This document shows positions 1-18,684 of a stretch of 64,000 nt of DNA, piece by piece; the stretch's first letter is position 1; each line of letters starts with the position of its first letter. Under the pieces are notes generated by a model that had not been told where the DNA came from, searched no databases, and saw only the letters and a program-made list of their open reading frames with translations. The DNA comes from Deuterostichococcus epilithicus. Taxonomy: Eukaryota > Chlorophyta > Trebouxiophyceae > Prasiolales > Stichococcaceae. The translations under genes and the position numbers were made by a program. The stretch is taken from NCBI GenBank assembly GCA_033439295.1, contig JAVTLE010000001.1:1612001-1676000 (forward strand), given 5' to 3'.

Positions 1-5631
<5,631 letters not shown>

Positions 5632-6524
5632 GGAGTGCTGTGCGGCGCGGCGTCTGCCGCGGACTTGGCTAATGGTCCAAACGGACCCCCTTGGGATGTG
5701 TCGCCCCGCCGTATTCATGTGTGCCGCTGGTGCAAACTGGCCAGCCCAGGCATGGCAATGCTCTGAGACGCGAGGATCTGACATCGGGATTGCCAATTTT
5801 GGACGGTGCCTCAGGTGCTTGAATCTGCATCTGCCTGAGAGAGTGGTTCAGATTAGGACCTGTTCCCATGAAGTGGTCCATTTTGTCCCGTCCCGTGACT
5901 CCAGGGGTGCTGCTTGCGCCTCACGCAGTTCGTGGTGGCAGAGCTCTCAAAATTACAATCACTCCATCCATGGACAGTCAAGAACTGTGTCGGCAACACC
6001 CGAGGCGTTTTCAGACGGACTGCCGACGATGAGCCGCGTGTCATCAACACCGCCATCCCGTCGACATTTGGCAGCAACACAGCGCATTTCTGCAGACGCG
6101 CTTGACTTTTAAAACGATAGTAAAACAAGCTGAAAGCAGCCAAGGAGCGCGCCTGTCCCGCAGCATGCAGACACGGGAAAGGTGCGGACACGTGCTTACA
6201 ACTGATTTCTGACACACACCTAGCATGCAGGATACCGAGCATGTGGTGGATCATGCAGAGTTGATTTCGGAACGTAGGTCCAAGCTGACTGACCAGCATG
6301 GATCCTGAACGGAAGGCGGCTTGCGTCTTCGCTGCTGCATATTTCGCCTGTGCGCCTATCATAACTGAAGGGCTCACTGGGCGAAGTCGCCGAAACAACA
6401 TTACGGATATCTGCTTGCGCATGTCAAGCAGATTGAGGCTATGACATGTTTCATGCCAGCTGCTGAAGTGAGCCGGTGCTGCTGAAGTGAGCCGGTGCAT
6501 CGATGCTGTGGCAGGTGGGTTGAC
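5632..6524. other. Intergenic region between gyrB and CslG-A
   Basis: About 0.9 kb between the gyrB stop and the putative first ATG of CslG-A. No conserved coding signal was recognised. It should hold the gyrB 3' UTR and the CslG-A promoter and 5' UTR. A short direct repeat (gctgaagtgagccggtgc) occurs twice in a row at about 6461-6498. An upstream first exon of CslG-A cannot be excluded, because the paralogue has an extra N-terminal exon. Confidence 0.5.
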
Positions 6525-9500
6525 ATGACGGGCGGCGGCAAAGAGGCGGCGTCACATGAGTACGACTTCAGCAACGAGCTGCTAGAGCTCACACCAGAGG
6601 AGAGGGTGCGCTGGCCCTGCTTCATACTGTCTGCTTAAAAAGTTCATGGCACCTACACCTGCGATCGCCGCCGTCAATTGAGTCGGCTGGACGCACTGAG
6701 TTGCAGCTTCCTGTGGGGGATCATCACTGTGTTCGACTCACAAGAAGGCATGCTTACGTTTCAACCTATCTGCAAACTCTTTGAGGTTGAGAGTGTTCGG
6801 TGGGGAATGCGCTCTCCGGGAGGTGAACCCTGCCCACCAGGTCCGGACATATATATTTGATGCCCAACATTCCAGCAGCCAATCGATATCTTAGCATGAG
6901 CTCATTGACGTTATTTCAGGCGATGCTGGACCAGTTTTCGGTGGAAGATGCGCGCTTCCGAGAGCTGGACCGGGCGCTGGGCGACGCGGTGCAGCTCATG
7001 CGCGTGTCTGACGCCCGCGTTCGTAATTTACGCAAGATGCACGCCATGGTCCTCCTGCAGCAGTGCGCCACCGCTGCCGAGCTCGCGACTTTCCCCTTCT
7101 GTCTGCACCACACTGCACCGATTCTGCCGTTCCAGCTGCAGGGTTTTGCGCACATACTGGGCAGTTGTCGAAGCACGCCGCAGGCATGCTGGCTGTCTGC
7201 GGCATCGTACAGGAGCCAGCATGACATGACGTGCGTTCAACGGCTGAGTCCACGCACTCCCTGACTTGGCTGGGTGCCATGAAGCCGGCAGTCGAATTGC
7301 TTGCGGCATGGGTTCAAAGATGAAAAGACGGTGGCCATCTTGTCTGCAGGGTCAAGCAGGCGCTTGACGGCTACCACCGGCACGGCGGCGATGGCAACGC
7401 CGTGGCATGGCCGCATGTGCGTGGACCGCTCTCAATGCAGTCCGAATGAGGCCGTGTGTCAAGGGGCAGACCACGCCGTGTTGCAATCCATTCATCAGCC
7501 ACGCTCTTCCAGCCAGCTGTGTACTGGATGAGTGTGTGGCAGTATCCAAGCCAAAGCGCACAACACATCACCGCTCAGAAGCCCAAAACCACTATTCAAA
7601 CCTTGCTGCAGGCCCGCATGGGACTAGACTACGCATCCTGCTCGTCGTCGGATGACGAGGACGAGGAGGTGAGCACAGATGTGAAACGAGAGATGTTGGT
7701 TGCCCGAACCAGCTTGAAAGTGACAAAAAGGCCTTTACCGCACGCCCTGGGTCTCATTGTGCGACAGTCTGAACTTCAGGCGCACCTGCAGTCACTCTGA
7801 GGCATCCTGTCAACCGCATGAGCGCTTGCACTGACAGGTGCAGCTACTCGGCCACAAGGGGTGGCTCCGAGGCAGCGGCAGGGTAGGCCACGGGTCGGAC
7901 TCCGATGGCATGCGCAGCACCTCCACCATCAAGGCGCAGTCGACAGGCTTTGTGTACAAGGACGGAGTTCTTGACGCTGAGGTGAGCGTGCGACGCGTGA
8001 GGATCGTGCACAGCTCGGCGGATCTTAGCAGCGCCTGGTTTTGAGCGGATTAACATCCTGCTATGAGAGTCCAATCAACTTCTGCTCTTACACACCTACA
8101 CCAGGATGTTGCAATGCTCTTGTTTAATCCCATTGCCCGAACCTCTGACGCAACACTGACGTGCTGCTCCGCCGCCGCAGGAGGAGGAAGCAGACCCATG
8201 GGGCACAGTGTACGCTGCAGATCCCTTCTGGAATGACAGCGCCGTGCTGCCATGGCGGGACGCCAACAGAGGCGAGCCGGAGACGGCGGCGGCGGCAGGC
8301 GGCAATGCCGACAACAGCGTGGAACCGGCGGATGCGGAAGGCGGCTGCAATGACGCCACAGGTGCGCCGGCTCGCCGTTGATCAGTCCCACAACTGCAAC
8401 ATGCGACCACAGCACGGCTGATCAGCGGTGCCCACATACAGTGGTTGTTGGTGAACTCGCAAGGCAGTTGGCAAGTAGGTTGCCAAGCATTCTGTCCTTC
8501 AGTTGCAAGGTCAGATGCACGACATGTTATGTGGTGAATTCGCAAGGCAGTTGGCAAGTAGGTCGCCAAGCATTCTGTCCTTCAGATGCAAGGTCAGATG
8601 CATGACACGTTATCGGCGCATCGGAGTGGGTCAGTGGGAAACTTGTACAGGGGCCTACCGCCAGCATCCTTACTTGTTGGCCCACCTGGACTGGACGCTG
8701 CGCATCTGATGTGGCGGTGCTGCACCATGCGCATGGACAGCTGCTGCTTCAAGGACACCGAAATCACGGTTTGCGGTCCTGCAGGCGCAGAAGCTGCCAC
8801 CGGCGTGCCGCCGGAGGCCGACGAGTTCAGCCCGGAGCGCTTTGCTCGGCGCTACACCCGGCGCACGCGGCTCAATTGGGCGGGCGCCAGTGTGTTCTGC
8901 TGCTGGGCGGTTTGCTGCGCAGCCTACCTGGTGCTGCGCGTCACCAAAACCCTGCATGGGCTGGGCGGCTACCTGCCTTACGGCGTCTTTGTGCTGGGCG
9001 TTGAGATCCTGGGCGCCACCGCGACTGCCATCTACGGTGACTCAAAACCCTGAACCCTGTTTTTGGGTATGATACATTTCTCTGCTGCTTCAATTGCTGA
9101 GCATGGAGGTCTTGGTCGCCATCGCTGCCGCCATCTGCGGCGCTCGAAATGCTGGAGTCGCCTCTGATGAAACATGCATATCCATGGCGGGCCGCAAACC
9201 GTTCTGCTGGCATTTGCTGTGTCAGCAGCTGAGCCAGCAGTGCAATGCAAAACATGTGAGCCCTGGGAATTGCCGATGCATCGGAGAGTGAGGAGCGCGG
9301 CATAAACTGGGTTCGACTGTGCGCGGGCGCGGCCCAGATTGGGTTCAACTTCCCAAGCAGAACACTTGCAGCGCCGCCATGCTCTCAGGCACATCTGCAA
9401 AAACCTACAGACCAGTGACAGTAGCCGCATCCGGTGCTCACAGGCCTGAACCTCATCTGGACGCCAATCAACCCGGAGTTGGAACGCGGCGGCAGGCGGC

Positions 9501-12500
9501 CGAAGTGCGATGCGGACACCGCCTCGTCAGTACAGGCCGATTCGATCCGCGAATCCGTCTCTGCCAGCGTCAGCGACAGCGGCGGGGACGTTGAGGAGGG
9601 GCGCCTGCCGAATCGGCTGGGACTCCCTACCAAAACAGCTGCCGACATTGAAGAGGCGAGTCCAGTTCGATCCTCCTGTGGAAGGTCAGTGCTCATCAAG
9701 TCTTGCTGGCTTTTAACCTGGCGACATGTCTGGAACCTGTCAGAGACATGCTCCTCCCACAGCGTCCTCCTCCAGAAAATACCATGAACACTGCCTGCGC
9801 ACTCGGCATCTCCGGCTGCAGGTATGGTGTTGTGAAGGGCTCGAGCGCCTGACCCAGACCATCTTTCTGGTTCACTGGGCCTCAAACTCAGTCGAGGCCC
9901 TGCAATGACGCCTTGGTGCCGTGACCCTTCTTCCCCCTGTCGTTCGTCCACAGGAGGCGACCTACGCCCCGCTGACGGGAGCATACCACATCCGGGTGCT
10001 CATCCCCTGCTACAAGGAGCCGGCGGACATTGTGCGCAAGACGGTGGATGCGATCCGCGCCGCCGTGCTGCCTGAAGGTGCTGCTTCCATTGCTGGACAC
10101 CTGATACCTCTGCAGAGGTTGTGAGGTCATAAGCATCTTGCTGCGCTGTGCTCTGCATGGGCTCACGGCGTGGTTGCGTGATGGGATGGCATCAAACGTA
10201 CCCTCTGGGCGCACGGTCATGTGCAGAACACGGAGAGGCGGCAGCATGTGGCAATAGAACGCAATTCACGCCGCAGGCTGCCACCGCACCATCTACCTGT
10301 GCGACGACGGCGCCAACAGCCGGGAGGGCTGGCAGGAGGCCAAGGAGAAGCGGCGCATGTGCCTGCGCATGGGGCGCGGCGTGCGGTACGTCGCCGGCCG
10401 CGAACGGCGGCCGTGCGAGATGAACGGCAAGTCGGGAAACCTCAACAACGCCTGCCGCCAGATCTACCCCGACAGCTGCGAAATTCCTGGCGGCGAGGTC
10501 ATCTGCGTCATGGACGCCGACCAGGTACGGCACTTGATCGGGTGTGCTGGACCCTTGAGGGTCTCCAAACACTCTGCAGTCCACCCAGTGGCGGCGCTGC
10601 ATGATATTCGGCAGGGGAATGGCTGCCTACCCTGTGGTAGGTTGCATATCCAGTGCCCGCTGCCTGGCAGGCTCTTACGCATTCATGCCCTGTTGTGTGG
10701 GTGCAGTTGCTGCCGGTAGCTGGTCCACTGGCACTGCGCCGGGAAGGAGGCTGCCTCATAGTAAGCTGCCTGTCTTGATTCGGAAACCGACTCACCGATT
10801 CCCTGAGCAGGTGGCCAACCCCGACTTCTTCCTGCGGCTCATCCCCATGCTCGACGGCGGCGATGATGTGGCCATGGTGCTCAGCCCGCAGTGCTTCAGC
10901 AACCTCAACCAGGACGGCGACATCTTCAACCACTCCAACATCCACTTCTGGGAGTGAGACAGCCAACACACCTGGTTCATGCCACATTGTGTTTGTGCAC
11001 AAGCGCCAAAGAGCAGTGATGCCTGCTGCTGTTGGTCAAATTTGATGCAACTTCTTGGGACATATTAGTATTGTTGATGTGGCAGCCGATCAGGGTTCGA
11101 TGGTCCCTTATGCAGCATTTGATCTCCACTTGTAGGTACATGCAGCCAGGTGCGTGGTGATGTGTCTATTATTGCAGCGTCTGCACTGCATCTGACAAGT
11201 GCTTTGTGAAACCCCTCTACATTCCGACAGCCCTTGCGGATGCGCTGTAAAATCTTTGGGACCCTGCTCTGTTGCGCAGGCTACGACGCCCTCGGCTTCA
11301 TCTCCTGCACAGGTGCCCTTGCCCTTGCGCCTAATCTCTACAAAGGCTGCTGCATTCCTTGATTTGCTTTGTCCGGCTCAGCCGCTGTGCCGCTGGGCAC
11401 CATTGTGTCGCCTAACTCGACTTCAGAAGAGCGAATCGACTTGACATGAACTCAGCACATGCAGCTGACAGTTTCCTTTGTCCACCCTCATCCTCACCCG
11501 GCCTCCGGATATCAATGCGGCGCAGGCACCAACTTCCTGATCCGCAGCAAAGCGTTTCAAGAATGTGGCTGGTCGCCAGAGTACACGCTGACAGAGGACT
11601 TCGCGCTCGGCATGGAGCTGAAAATGCGTCACTGGCAGGTGCCGCTTTACTGCTGCTGTTGGTCATGCACTGTTAAATCACTGCCGCAACATGCCCGCCG
11701 AGCCCTTTGTGTGTGCAAGCAAAGGCTCATCTCGGGTGAATGACACGAATCCGTGTGTTGCAGTGCCGCTACGTGTGCGAGTACTTGGCCATTGGCGACG
11801 CACCAGATCAAATCCGAAACTGCTTCCAGCAGCGCTCCCGCTGGTGCAAGGTGAGCGACACTGTGAGATGCGAACCGCTTCGAAACAGCTGTAGCATAAT
11901 GGCTGCGGCCGCACTGTGCGGAGCCCAACGTTGGCGGACGCATCATGTAAAATTGAGCAAGGAATGCAACCACATCGTATGCATCCGATGCAGGGGCACT
12001 TCCAGGTCGTGTTCTCAAGGGAGCACTGCCCGCTGCTGAAACCGAAGCTGTCCATCTTCATGCGGGTATGCTGTTCCTGCTCGCGCGCATGATCTCTGTC
12101 GTCGCACCACACGAGCCATGGGGTATAAATGCTTCTTTAACATGCGATGGCTGCGATGCCAGCCGATGTAGACGAGCACAGAATGAAAGCCGCCGCAGTC
12201 GGCCGCCGAGGCATCTTGTGTCATGTGCAAAGTGTAAAGTTGTCCATGAAGGCCCTTGCCGCGCCCTGTCCGGCCCGCAGATCCTGTTCTGCTCGGGCGT
12301 GTGGTCGTACATCGTGGCGTCGGTGGCGACGCCCACCTTCATCCTCGTGCCGGTGCTGACCATCTGGTTCGGCGTCTTTCCCATCGTGCTGTCGTTCTGG
12401 GCCGCCCTGGGCCTCAGCGTCTACTACGCCGCTTCCACCTCGGTGCGGCACCCTTTTGGATGGAGATGTGATGCGGAGTATACTCGTCTGATCAGGCCGC

Positions 12501-15500
12501 AGCTGTGCATGCCGCCGCAAGCAGCGCGCCGGCAAAGGTCCTGTCCTGCATGGCTTGCTGCGGCCAGTCAGAGGCACCCTGACATCTGGACGAAACATAC
12601 ATACAGCTCTGCATCTCGACACTGTAGGTACCATTGAGGCCCTTCTGTTCACAAATGAGGGGCAGCGTGCCGACATTGTGCAGGTGCTGATGTATGCGCG
12701 GGATCGCAAACACCTCAAGCCGCTGTGGTTCTCCAACATCTGCACCTTCATCATGTTCTGGACATACATCAAGGCGCTGTTCCGGACGCAGCTCGCCAAG
12801 ATCTTCGGCACAGGCATCAGCTTCAAGACCACGCTCAAGGTGAGGCGGTGCCGCGGCGGACATGGATACTGAGCGCCTGCAGCCGGCATTTCACATGTAA
12901 TGCAGCACCAGCTCAAAGGCAGTTGCGTCAGATGCGGTCCGACAGCACTGAAGGCTTGCCGCCCTCGGACCCCGCCCCCAGACGCCGCCCTCCTACCAAC
13001 AGTTCAGCAACATGTACATGCACACATGTCAAATATGCTTTGCAGCACATGCAGACGATCTGACTTCTATCTTGACCGCGGTTGAATCGCAGGGTGCCGG
13101 ACGGCTGAAGGCTGATGCCGTCATGGACCTTGCGGTGCCGGTCGGCCTTTTCGTTCTGTGCGCCGTCTCCTTCGGCATCGGCGTCAGGAAAGTCGCTGAC
13201 GGCGCCTCCGGGGTGAGGTCCTGTTCCTCGTAGTCGTGCTGATGCATGATTGCCAGCAGTCTCCGTCGCTTTCCTGGCCCAAAGCACCCTCGTGCCTTCC
13301 TGCCCATGTATCAGCTGGCACTGAGATGCCGGCCTCAGCGTCACCAGCCCCGAAATGACGCTGCGGCGGCCTGCACGCAGGCCAAGACCACGCTGCTGGT
13401 GTCGCTAGCGTGGATGGTCTTCAACATGATCCCCGGCTATCTGCTGCTGCACTACGCCCTCGGCGGCAGGGGCACCACCCTCAAGTTCGCTTGCAGGCGC
13501 GCCTGTCAGCTGTGATGAGCTGCATATGCGGAGAGTGATAATCAGGAGGAAAACCTGCCAAACACCGTCGTGCTCGTTCCACCAGCATTCTGCACACGCT
13601 GCGGCACTGCGGTATCAGTGTCCTGTGACTCGTAGCAGCAATGTCGAATGCTTGGCGACTCTTGCAACTCGCGGCTGCGCATCCACTGCTGCTTGGGAAT
13701 TGCGCAGGATGTGCAGGGATTCGAGGTACTTCCGTGCATGACATGTATGCTTACGGTCTGCAGGATCGCCTTCTGCGTGTCCGTCCTCGTCAATCTGGCG
13801 GCGCTAGCCTTCATCTGGATGCTGTACCCGCGGCCGATGGATTATGCCGGCGCCACACGCGCCGCACTGACCTACCTCCAGGCGCGCTCGTTGCCTCGCT
13901 TGCAGGGACGTATTGTCTCTGGAAGTCCCTTTGTGGCAGTGTCCAGCAGGATTCCCCCTTGAGATATCTCCCGGGAGCCTGTCCCGCGGCACGGCGGCGA
14001 CCATTTACCTGGCGCCGGCATGTGCGGAGGATGCTGCTGACGTCCGCAAGGTGGTGGTGACTCCCGGAGTGGCTCTTCGACGACCGCAGAGCATGATGCT
14101 GGAGCCGCTGCCGGGCGTCGGCTTTGGGGTGCCCTGGCGCGCGCCGGCCTACGCACAGGACGCCTCCAGCCCGCTGGTGGCGCCAACGTCCGCGGTGCTG
14201 AGCAGCAGCCACGACTCCGCCGGGGGGTGGATGACCGGCGGCGCAGGCGGTGCGGACCTTCCACTTTGTTGTGGGTGCAGCGCTGCTCCGAGTAGCTGCA
14301 AATTGAACTCTGTGAGCGCGCCAGGGTTCATCTTCTGGATGAAACTGCTGATGGCGCCGGCGCGGCAGGTAGCCTCAACGGCATGCTGGTGTGGGAATCC
14401 GACCTGCGCCATCGGAGGCTGCAATCAGGGATTGGCAAGCATTATCTTGAAGCCAAACGGTCAGGGTCTTTCGGACACACCATCTTGCGCCTCCCGCAAG
14501 CAGGTAGCATCAAGATGACGCAGCCAGCCGCCTTCACGACCGCCCTGCTGGCCTGGAGCCTGCTGTCGTTCCCATGCGGCTTCAACCCTGCCACCAGGGC
14601 GGCGATGCTGCAGCAGATCCAGGTGCCGCGAAATCCTCCACACCTGCTGTCATGCGCATGAGACATCGCTGCCTTCGCCCATTGGGCTCGCAACTCACAG
14701 ACGTGCCCAAGGGCCGTTGCGCTGCTGGTCAGCCTGCTCATGGCGCAGCATCGTCGGCGTGCTTGCACTGACCAACAGTCATGTCCCTCGCGTGTCCTGC
14801 TGAATGTGCAGGTGGGCGCAAACTACCTGAAGAAGACGCTGATGTCTCTTACGCCAGGAAACCCCGACTTCTTCGTGATCCATCAGGTATAAATGGACAA
14901 CACTTGACGCTAGTGTCCGCTGCAGTGGCTGCGGCAATGCAGCGCTACCAGATCGTCATGCCGAACAGAAGGCTGTTCTGAGACGGATTGCCCACCAGCG
15001 CAGTGTGCAGGCAATTGCCAGTGCGAGCTTGCAGCCTTTTTGTCTTTTCCTGGACAGGTGGGCAACGTCAGCACCGAGAGCCGGTACTGGGGCTACCCGG
15101 AGGCCTTTTCCGGGCCGCGGCCGTCATACTTCGTCAACACCTCCAGCGGAGCTTCCGACCTGACGGGCTCCATGGCGGCCGCCTTCGCCGCCTCGCACCT
15201 GGCCTTTCGCACAGCCGACCCGCCATACGCTCAAGTATGTCGCATTGTCAAGCCTGCTCTGTGCGCAGCCGCCCTCCTCACCTCCCCGAGCTGATGTTCC
15301 ATGGTGTGCGTGTATAACTGTCACCTGACCCTTCTGCTCGGAGGGGTTGCATCTCAGATGACACCATCAGACCTTGATGCCGCAGCGTCCTGCAACACCC
15401 GCCACTGCTTGGCGCTGTGTAGGGAGTGTGGGCACCTGCTGCATGTCGAGTCGGTGCAGTCGCGGGGTGGCACACATGACGTCCTTGACTGATGCTGGGA

Positions 15501-18015
15501 ACCTGCAGGAAATGCTAGGCTTGGCGGTGGACATGTATGGAGCAGCAAAGAGGTATCCTGGCTGGTGAGCGCCAGTCATTGGCAGGGGCACTTGTTGCTT
15601 CACCTTGAAGTCCTCCTGGAAGGTCGAAAATCCTTGCCTGGCGGCAGCCTGTCAGCACCCCGAGCACTTCGGCATGATTCAGTGCTGCACAGCAAACGCT
15701 TTCAGCCCAGCGCTGCACAGCAAATGTTTCCAGCCCAGGGCAGGCTTCACCCGTCCGTCTGTTATGCGATTCCTGCAGCTACACAAACGGCATAAAGGGG
15801 ACCATGTGCTACACGCACTACCAGCGTGCCAACCTCAACACGCTGGACCCGTACGGCGAGCTCGCAGTGGCGCGCCAGGACGTCTGCCAGGGCCCGGCTG
15901 ATGCCTTCAACGGCTCCGTCGTCGCGTGGTGCGCTCCCGGCCGCCCTGCCGCTGTGCAGCCACAGATGCTGAGAGGTGCAGGCTTACAAATCCCGCACAG
16001 CTGCCCTCGAACACCACAAGTAGCCTCAAGTACGTAAGCAATCCATGTAGGTGGACACGGCGCAGTCGTCTCCACTGCGGATTGCGCGCACCGCCGCAAT
16101 TTGAAGGTCACATATCTGGCCAGAGTCGCGATGCGTTCTGCCGCCGTGGTCCGGCAGGTACAACAGCACCACATACTACGACGACATGATGTGGGCGGCC
16201 ACCTGGATGTACGAGGCGACGCAGCAGCGGCAGTACCTCAACGACTCCATCAATTTCTACATCAAACACACCCAGGTCGGCGCAGCCACCATTTCCCCCT
16301 TCCAGCCGTGGCACGCAGTCGCACGGGTGCCGGTGCAAAGCGGCAGCAGCACCAAGTCATTCACTAGCGGCCGACCAGTGTCTTCTCTCTGTTGCCTGAC
16401 GGCTGTCCCTCAAGAGTCACCAAAGCTGGCGGCCCACTTCAGCTCGCACATTTGCCCCTCGGTGTTCCTCGCATCAGCATTCGGGCATGCGCTATCGCTG
16501 CAGGGGCCAGAGAGCCACTACGTCGACAAGCTGGTCTTCAATTGGCAGAACACCTTCTGGGGCGCCAACCTCAAGCTGGCGCAGCTGCAGGTGGGCTGTG
16601 GCACGCTCTGAGCAGCTCATTCGACCTGTGGGGACCAGAACCGACCTGTGGGAAGCCAGAACCGGGCGGCCAGATCCCATGCAGTGTGCGACATTGATGT
16701 CGCTTGGAGGAATGGCTCGTAGGTGCTGCTCACAGGGGCAGCATGTGTTGACCCTCATGAGCGCCGCACAGCAGTGCATCATGCACCAGCTCGAGATGCC
16801 AAGCGGCAACATGTCTTCTGAACCCTTGACTCTTGGTATCATGCGTGCGGCCGCAGGGCGACCCTGCGTACCACCGGCAGATGCAGTATTTCCTCAAGTT
16901 CTGGCTGTGCGGCACTGACGGCAACCCCATCATGTTCACGCCCCTCGGCCGCGCATGGAACGCCAACGATGGAGTGCTGGGCACCACCGCCAACGCCGCC
17001 TTCTTGTCTGCCGTGTACGCGCAGGCCACAGCGTGAGCCGCTTCTGCCCGATGCTGCCCCAGATCATCTGGCTCGTGGCGCATCCTCATTTGTAAAATGT
17101 CGTGGTATGGCAGATCAATATCCAGGGTGACCTGTGGTTTCCGACACAGCGCAATTCTATCCACTCTCGCATCCATGAACACAGACGCACGTACGCGGCC
17201 AAGGCCAAGCGGTACGTGTGCTTCGCGCGGGCACAGACGCGATTCATCCTTGGCGCCTCATCGGCATCATACCTAGTGGGCTTCGGCAGCAAGTACAGCA
17301 GAGTCCCGCAGGTCATGGGCGCCTCCTGCCCCGGCACGCCCGTCCCTGGCAGGCGGCAGGTGCGCGGGGCTTCTTTTCGAGGACTTCAGAGGGAGCATCT
17401 TCTACACATTGCGCACCCTCTGATGCGCCATGTCCCGAGAGCTGGGCGTGTCAGCTGTTTGGTTCGCAGCGATTTCCACCAGTGTCTCGCCTTTTCAGCC
17501 ATGCAGCACTGGCACTCGCACTCAGCACATTGCATCTCTTTCACGCTCGCTGACTGTGCAATTGCGGCTGCACGGCGCAGCCCTGCGGCAGGGCGCAGGC
17601 CCTGTCACCGCTGCCCAACCCACATGTGGCGACCGGCGCGCTGCTCGAACAGTCTGACTTCACGGACGATATCTCGGCCGTGCGCGGCTCCAACAACAGC
17701 CGCACCGCCGTCGAGTACAACGCCGGGCTGATAGGTGCACGCTCTGCCCACGCCAGGCACCATGCAGCATGCCATCGAACATCACTCTTCTTCGTACAGC
17801 TGAGCAACGGACGATGCGGTGTGCTTCAGAGGCTGCGATTATGATGTTGCGATGTATCTCTCGTCTCTGTTGGAAGCTGCTTTCAGTCTGGGCTGCTGAT
17901 ATTATCCGCAGGCGCGCTGGCAGGGGTGCAGCAGGCGCCAGGCGAGTGGAACGAATGCCTGCAGGGAAACGGCGTGCTGTCCCGCGACCACACCATCTGC
18001 CTAGCAGTGACTTGA
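6525..18015 (+). CDS. CslG-A: cellulose-synthase-like GT2 fused to a degenerate GH9 domain
   Basis: Membrane-embedded processive beta-glycan synthase, probably using UDP-sugar at the cytosolic face and extruding the chain. Main exons: 6525-6605, 6920-7062, (7345 region uncertain), to 7668, 7838-7981, 8181-8361, 8785-9036, 9444-9655, 9954-10077, 10277-10524, 10811-10953, 11136-11149, 11280-11312, 11526-11638, 11764-11850, 11994-12065, 12281-12442, 12684-12839, 13093-13212, 13381-13496, 13764-13881, 14090-14249, 14504-14622, 14812-14886, 15058-15234, 15509-15564, 15779-15928, 16158-16275, 16504-16590, 16857-17032, 17185-17359, about 17579-17734, 17912-18015. GT2 motifs: LIPCYKEP, LCDDG, MDADQ (DxD), TEDFALGMEL, QQRSRW (QxxRW) and a gating-loop-like FKTTLKG. 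Two helices precede and about five follow the catalytic core. The C-terminal ~500 residues match the GH9 fold but lack its catalytic residues (separate entry). Product (cellulose or another beta-glucan) cannot be told. Three introns begin with GC. The start ATG is provisional. Confidence 0.85.
8447..8612. repeat. Tandem duplication, unit about 83 bp, in a CslG-A intron
   Basis: Two adjacent near-identical units (about 8447-8529 and 8530-8612) share gaattcgcaaggcagttggc-like and ccaagcattctgtccttcag blocks with only a few differences. The repeat lies in the intron between exons 8181-8361 and 8785-9036. The low divergence suggests a recent event. Confidence 0.85.
11136..11149 (+). other. 14-nt micro-exon in CslG-A
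   Basis: Codes for the junction residues Y-M-Q-P plus two split codons between the HFWE exon and the YDALGF exon. It is flanked by tag at its 5' side and gtgcgt at its 3' side. In CslG-B the same residues lie inside one 47-nt exon (24267-24313), so CslG-A has one extra intron here. Confidence 0.8.
14090..18015 (+). other. GH9-like pseudo-cellulase domain of CslG-A
   Basis: Exons from 14090 onward encode a glycoside hydrolase family 9 fold. Recognisable blocks: PWRAPAYAQD, GGWMTGGAGG, MAAAFAASHLAF, YYDDMMWAATWMY, FNWQNTFWGANLKLAQL, TTANAAFLSAVY, YLVGFGSKY, MGASCP, NPHVATGALLEQ and VEYNAGLIGALAGV. Where active GH9 enzymes have the Asp pair in the DAGD motif after GGW, this protein has MTGGA. 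Where they have P-H-x-R before GASCP, it has PQVM. Where the catalytic Glu lies six residues before the Asn of YNAG, it has Arg. Hydrolysis is therefore unlikely. Because it follows the last membrane helix, the domain should sit outside the cell, near the glycan exit. No ATG, signal peptide or promoter-like gap separates it from the GT2 part. Confidence 0.8.
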
Positions 18016-18684
18016 AACATGGGACTGGAAGCGGCTACCCAGGCACTGGTCTGCATGGTGCCGTCCGCATGGGAGCAAGGGGCGGCTGCCAGCTGCTGGA
18101 GGCACATCGAACTTCGGGGTCGAAACTGCAGTCGATCCACACTTTCGAATTGCAAAGAGGATTTGCGACAGGTGACTGGAATTCACCGACTCACGACTTG
18201 CACCTGCTGTGTGCCGCCGCGCGCTGATACAGCATTTTGGGAGTCTTCGAGCCTAATGTGAGTAGGTGTTCAGCTGGAAATGCAAGGGCAATCTGCTTCT
18301 AGGTTGCAGGCTGCTCACCAAGCCGGCCGCGCTGTTTCGGGGCGCGCCCATAAGTTCCTCTAAGGGGCCAGACCTAAGACTAAATAGCAGACTAGCATCC
18401 CGCAGATTGCAAGGGGAATAACGCGATGCATCTGAAGCAGGGGGATTACAAGGGCCTAGGACAACAGCTGGCCGAGCGGGAGCGGGCGCTTCACCTGTTT
18501 CGTGCGGCGCGGGAGGCGTGCGATGCTTGACTGAGACCGTCAGATTAGCCAGCAGCAACCTCCACTGTCAAGCACGCACGCGGCGTGCTGCACCAGGATT
18601 TCTTCTAGGTCGTTGTGCAGCAGGCCAGCCGAGAGCCGGAGGACCGCATAGGAGTTTTGGGCCCGGCGTCCGCGCCGCGGCGCC
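18016..18684. other. Intergenic region between the tandem synthase genes
   Basis: About 0.67 kb between the CslG-A stop and the first ATG of CslG-B. No coding signal was recognised. It must contain the 3' end of CslG-A and the promoter of CslG-B unless the two are co-transcribed. No clear TATA box was identified. Confidence 0.5.
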
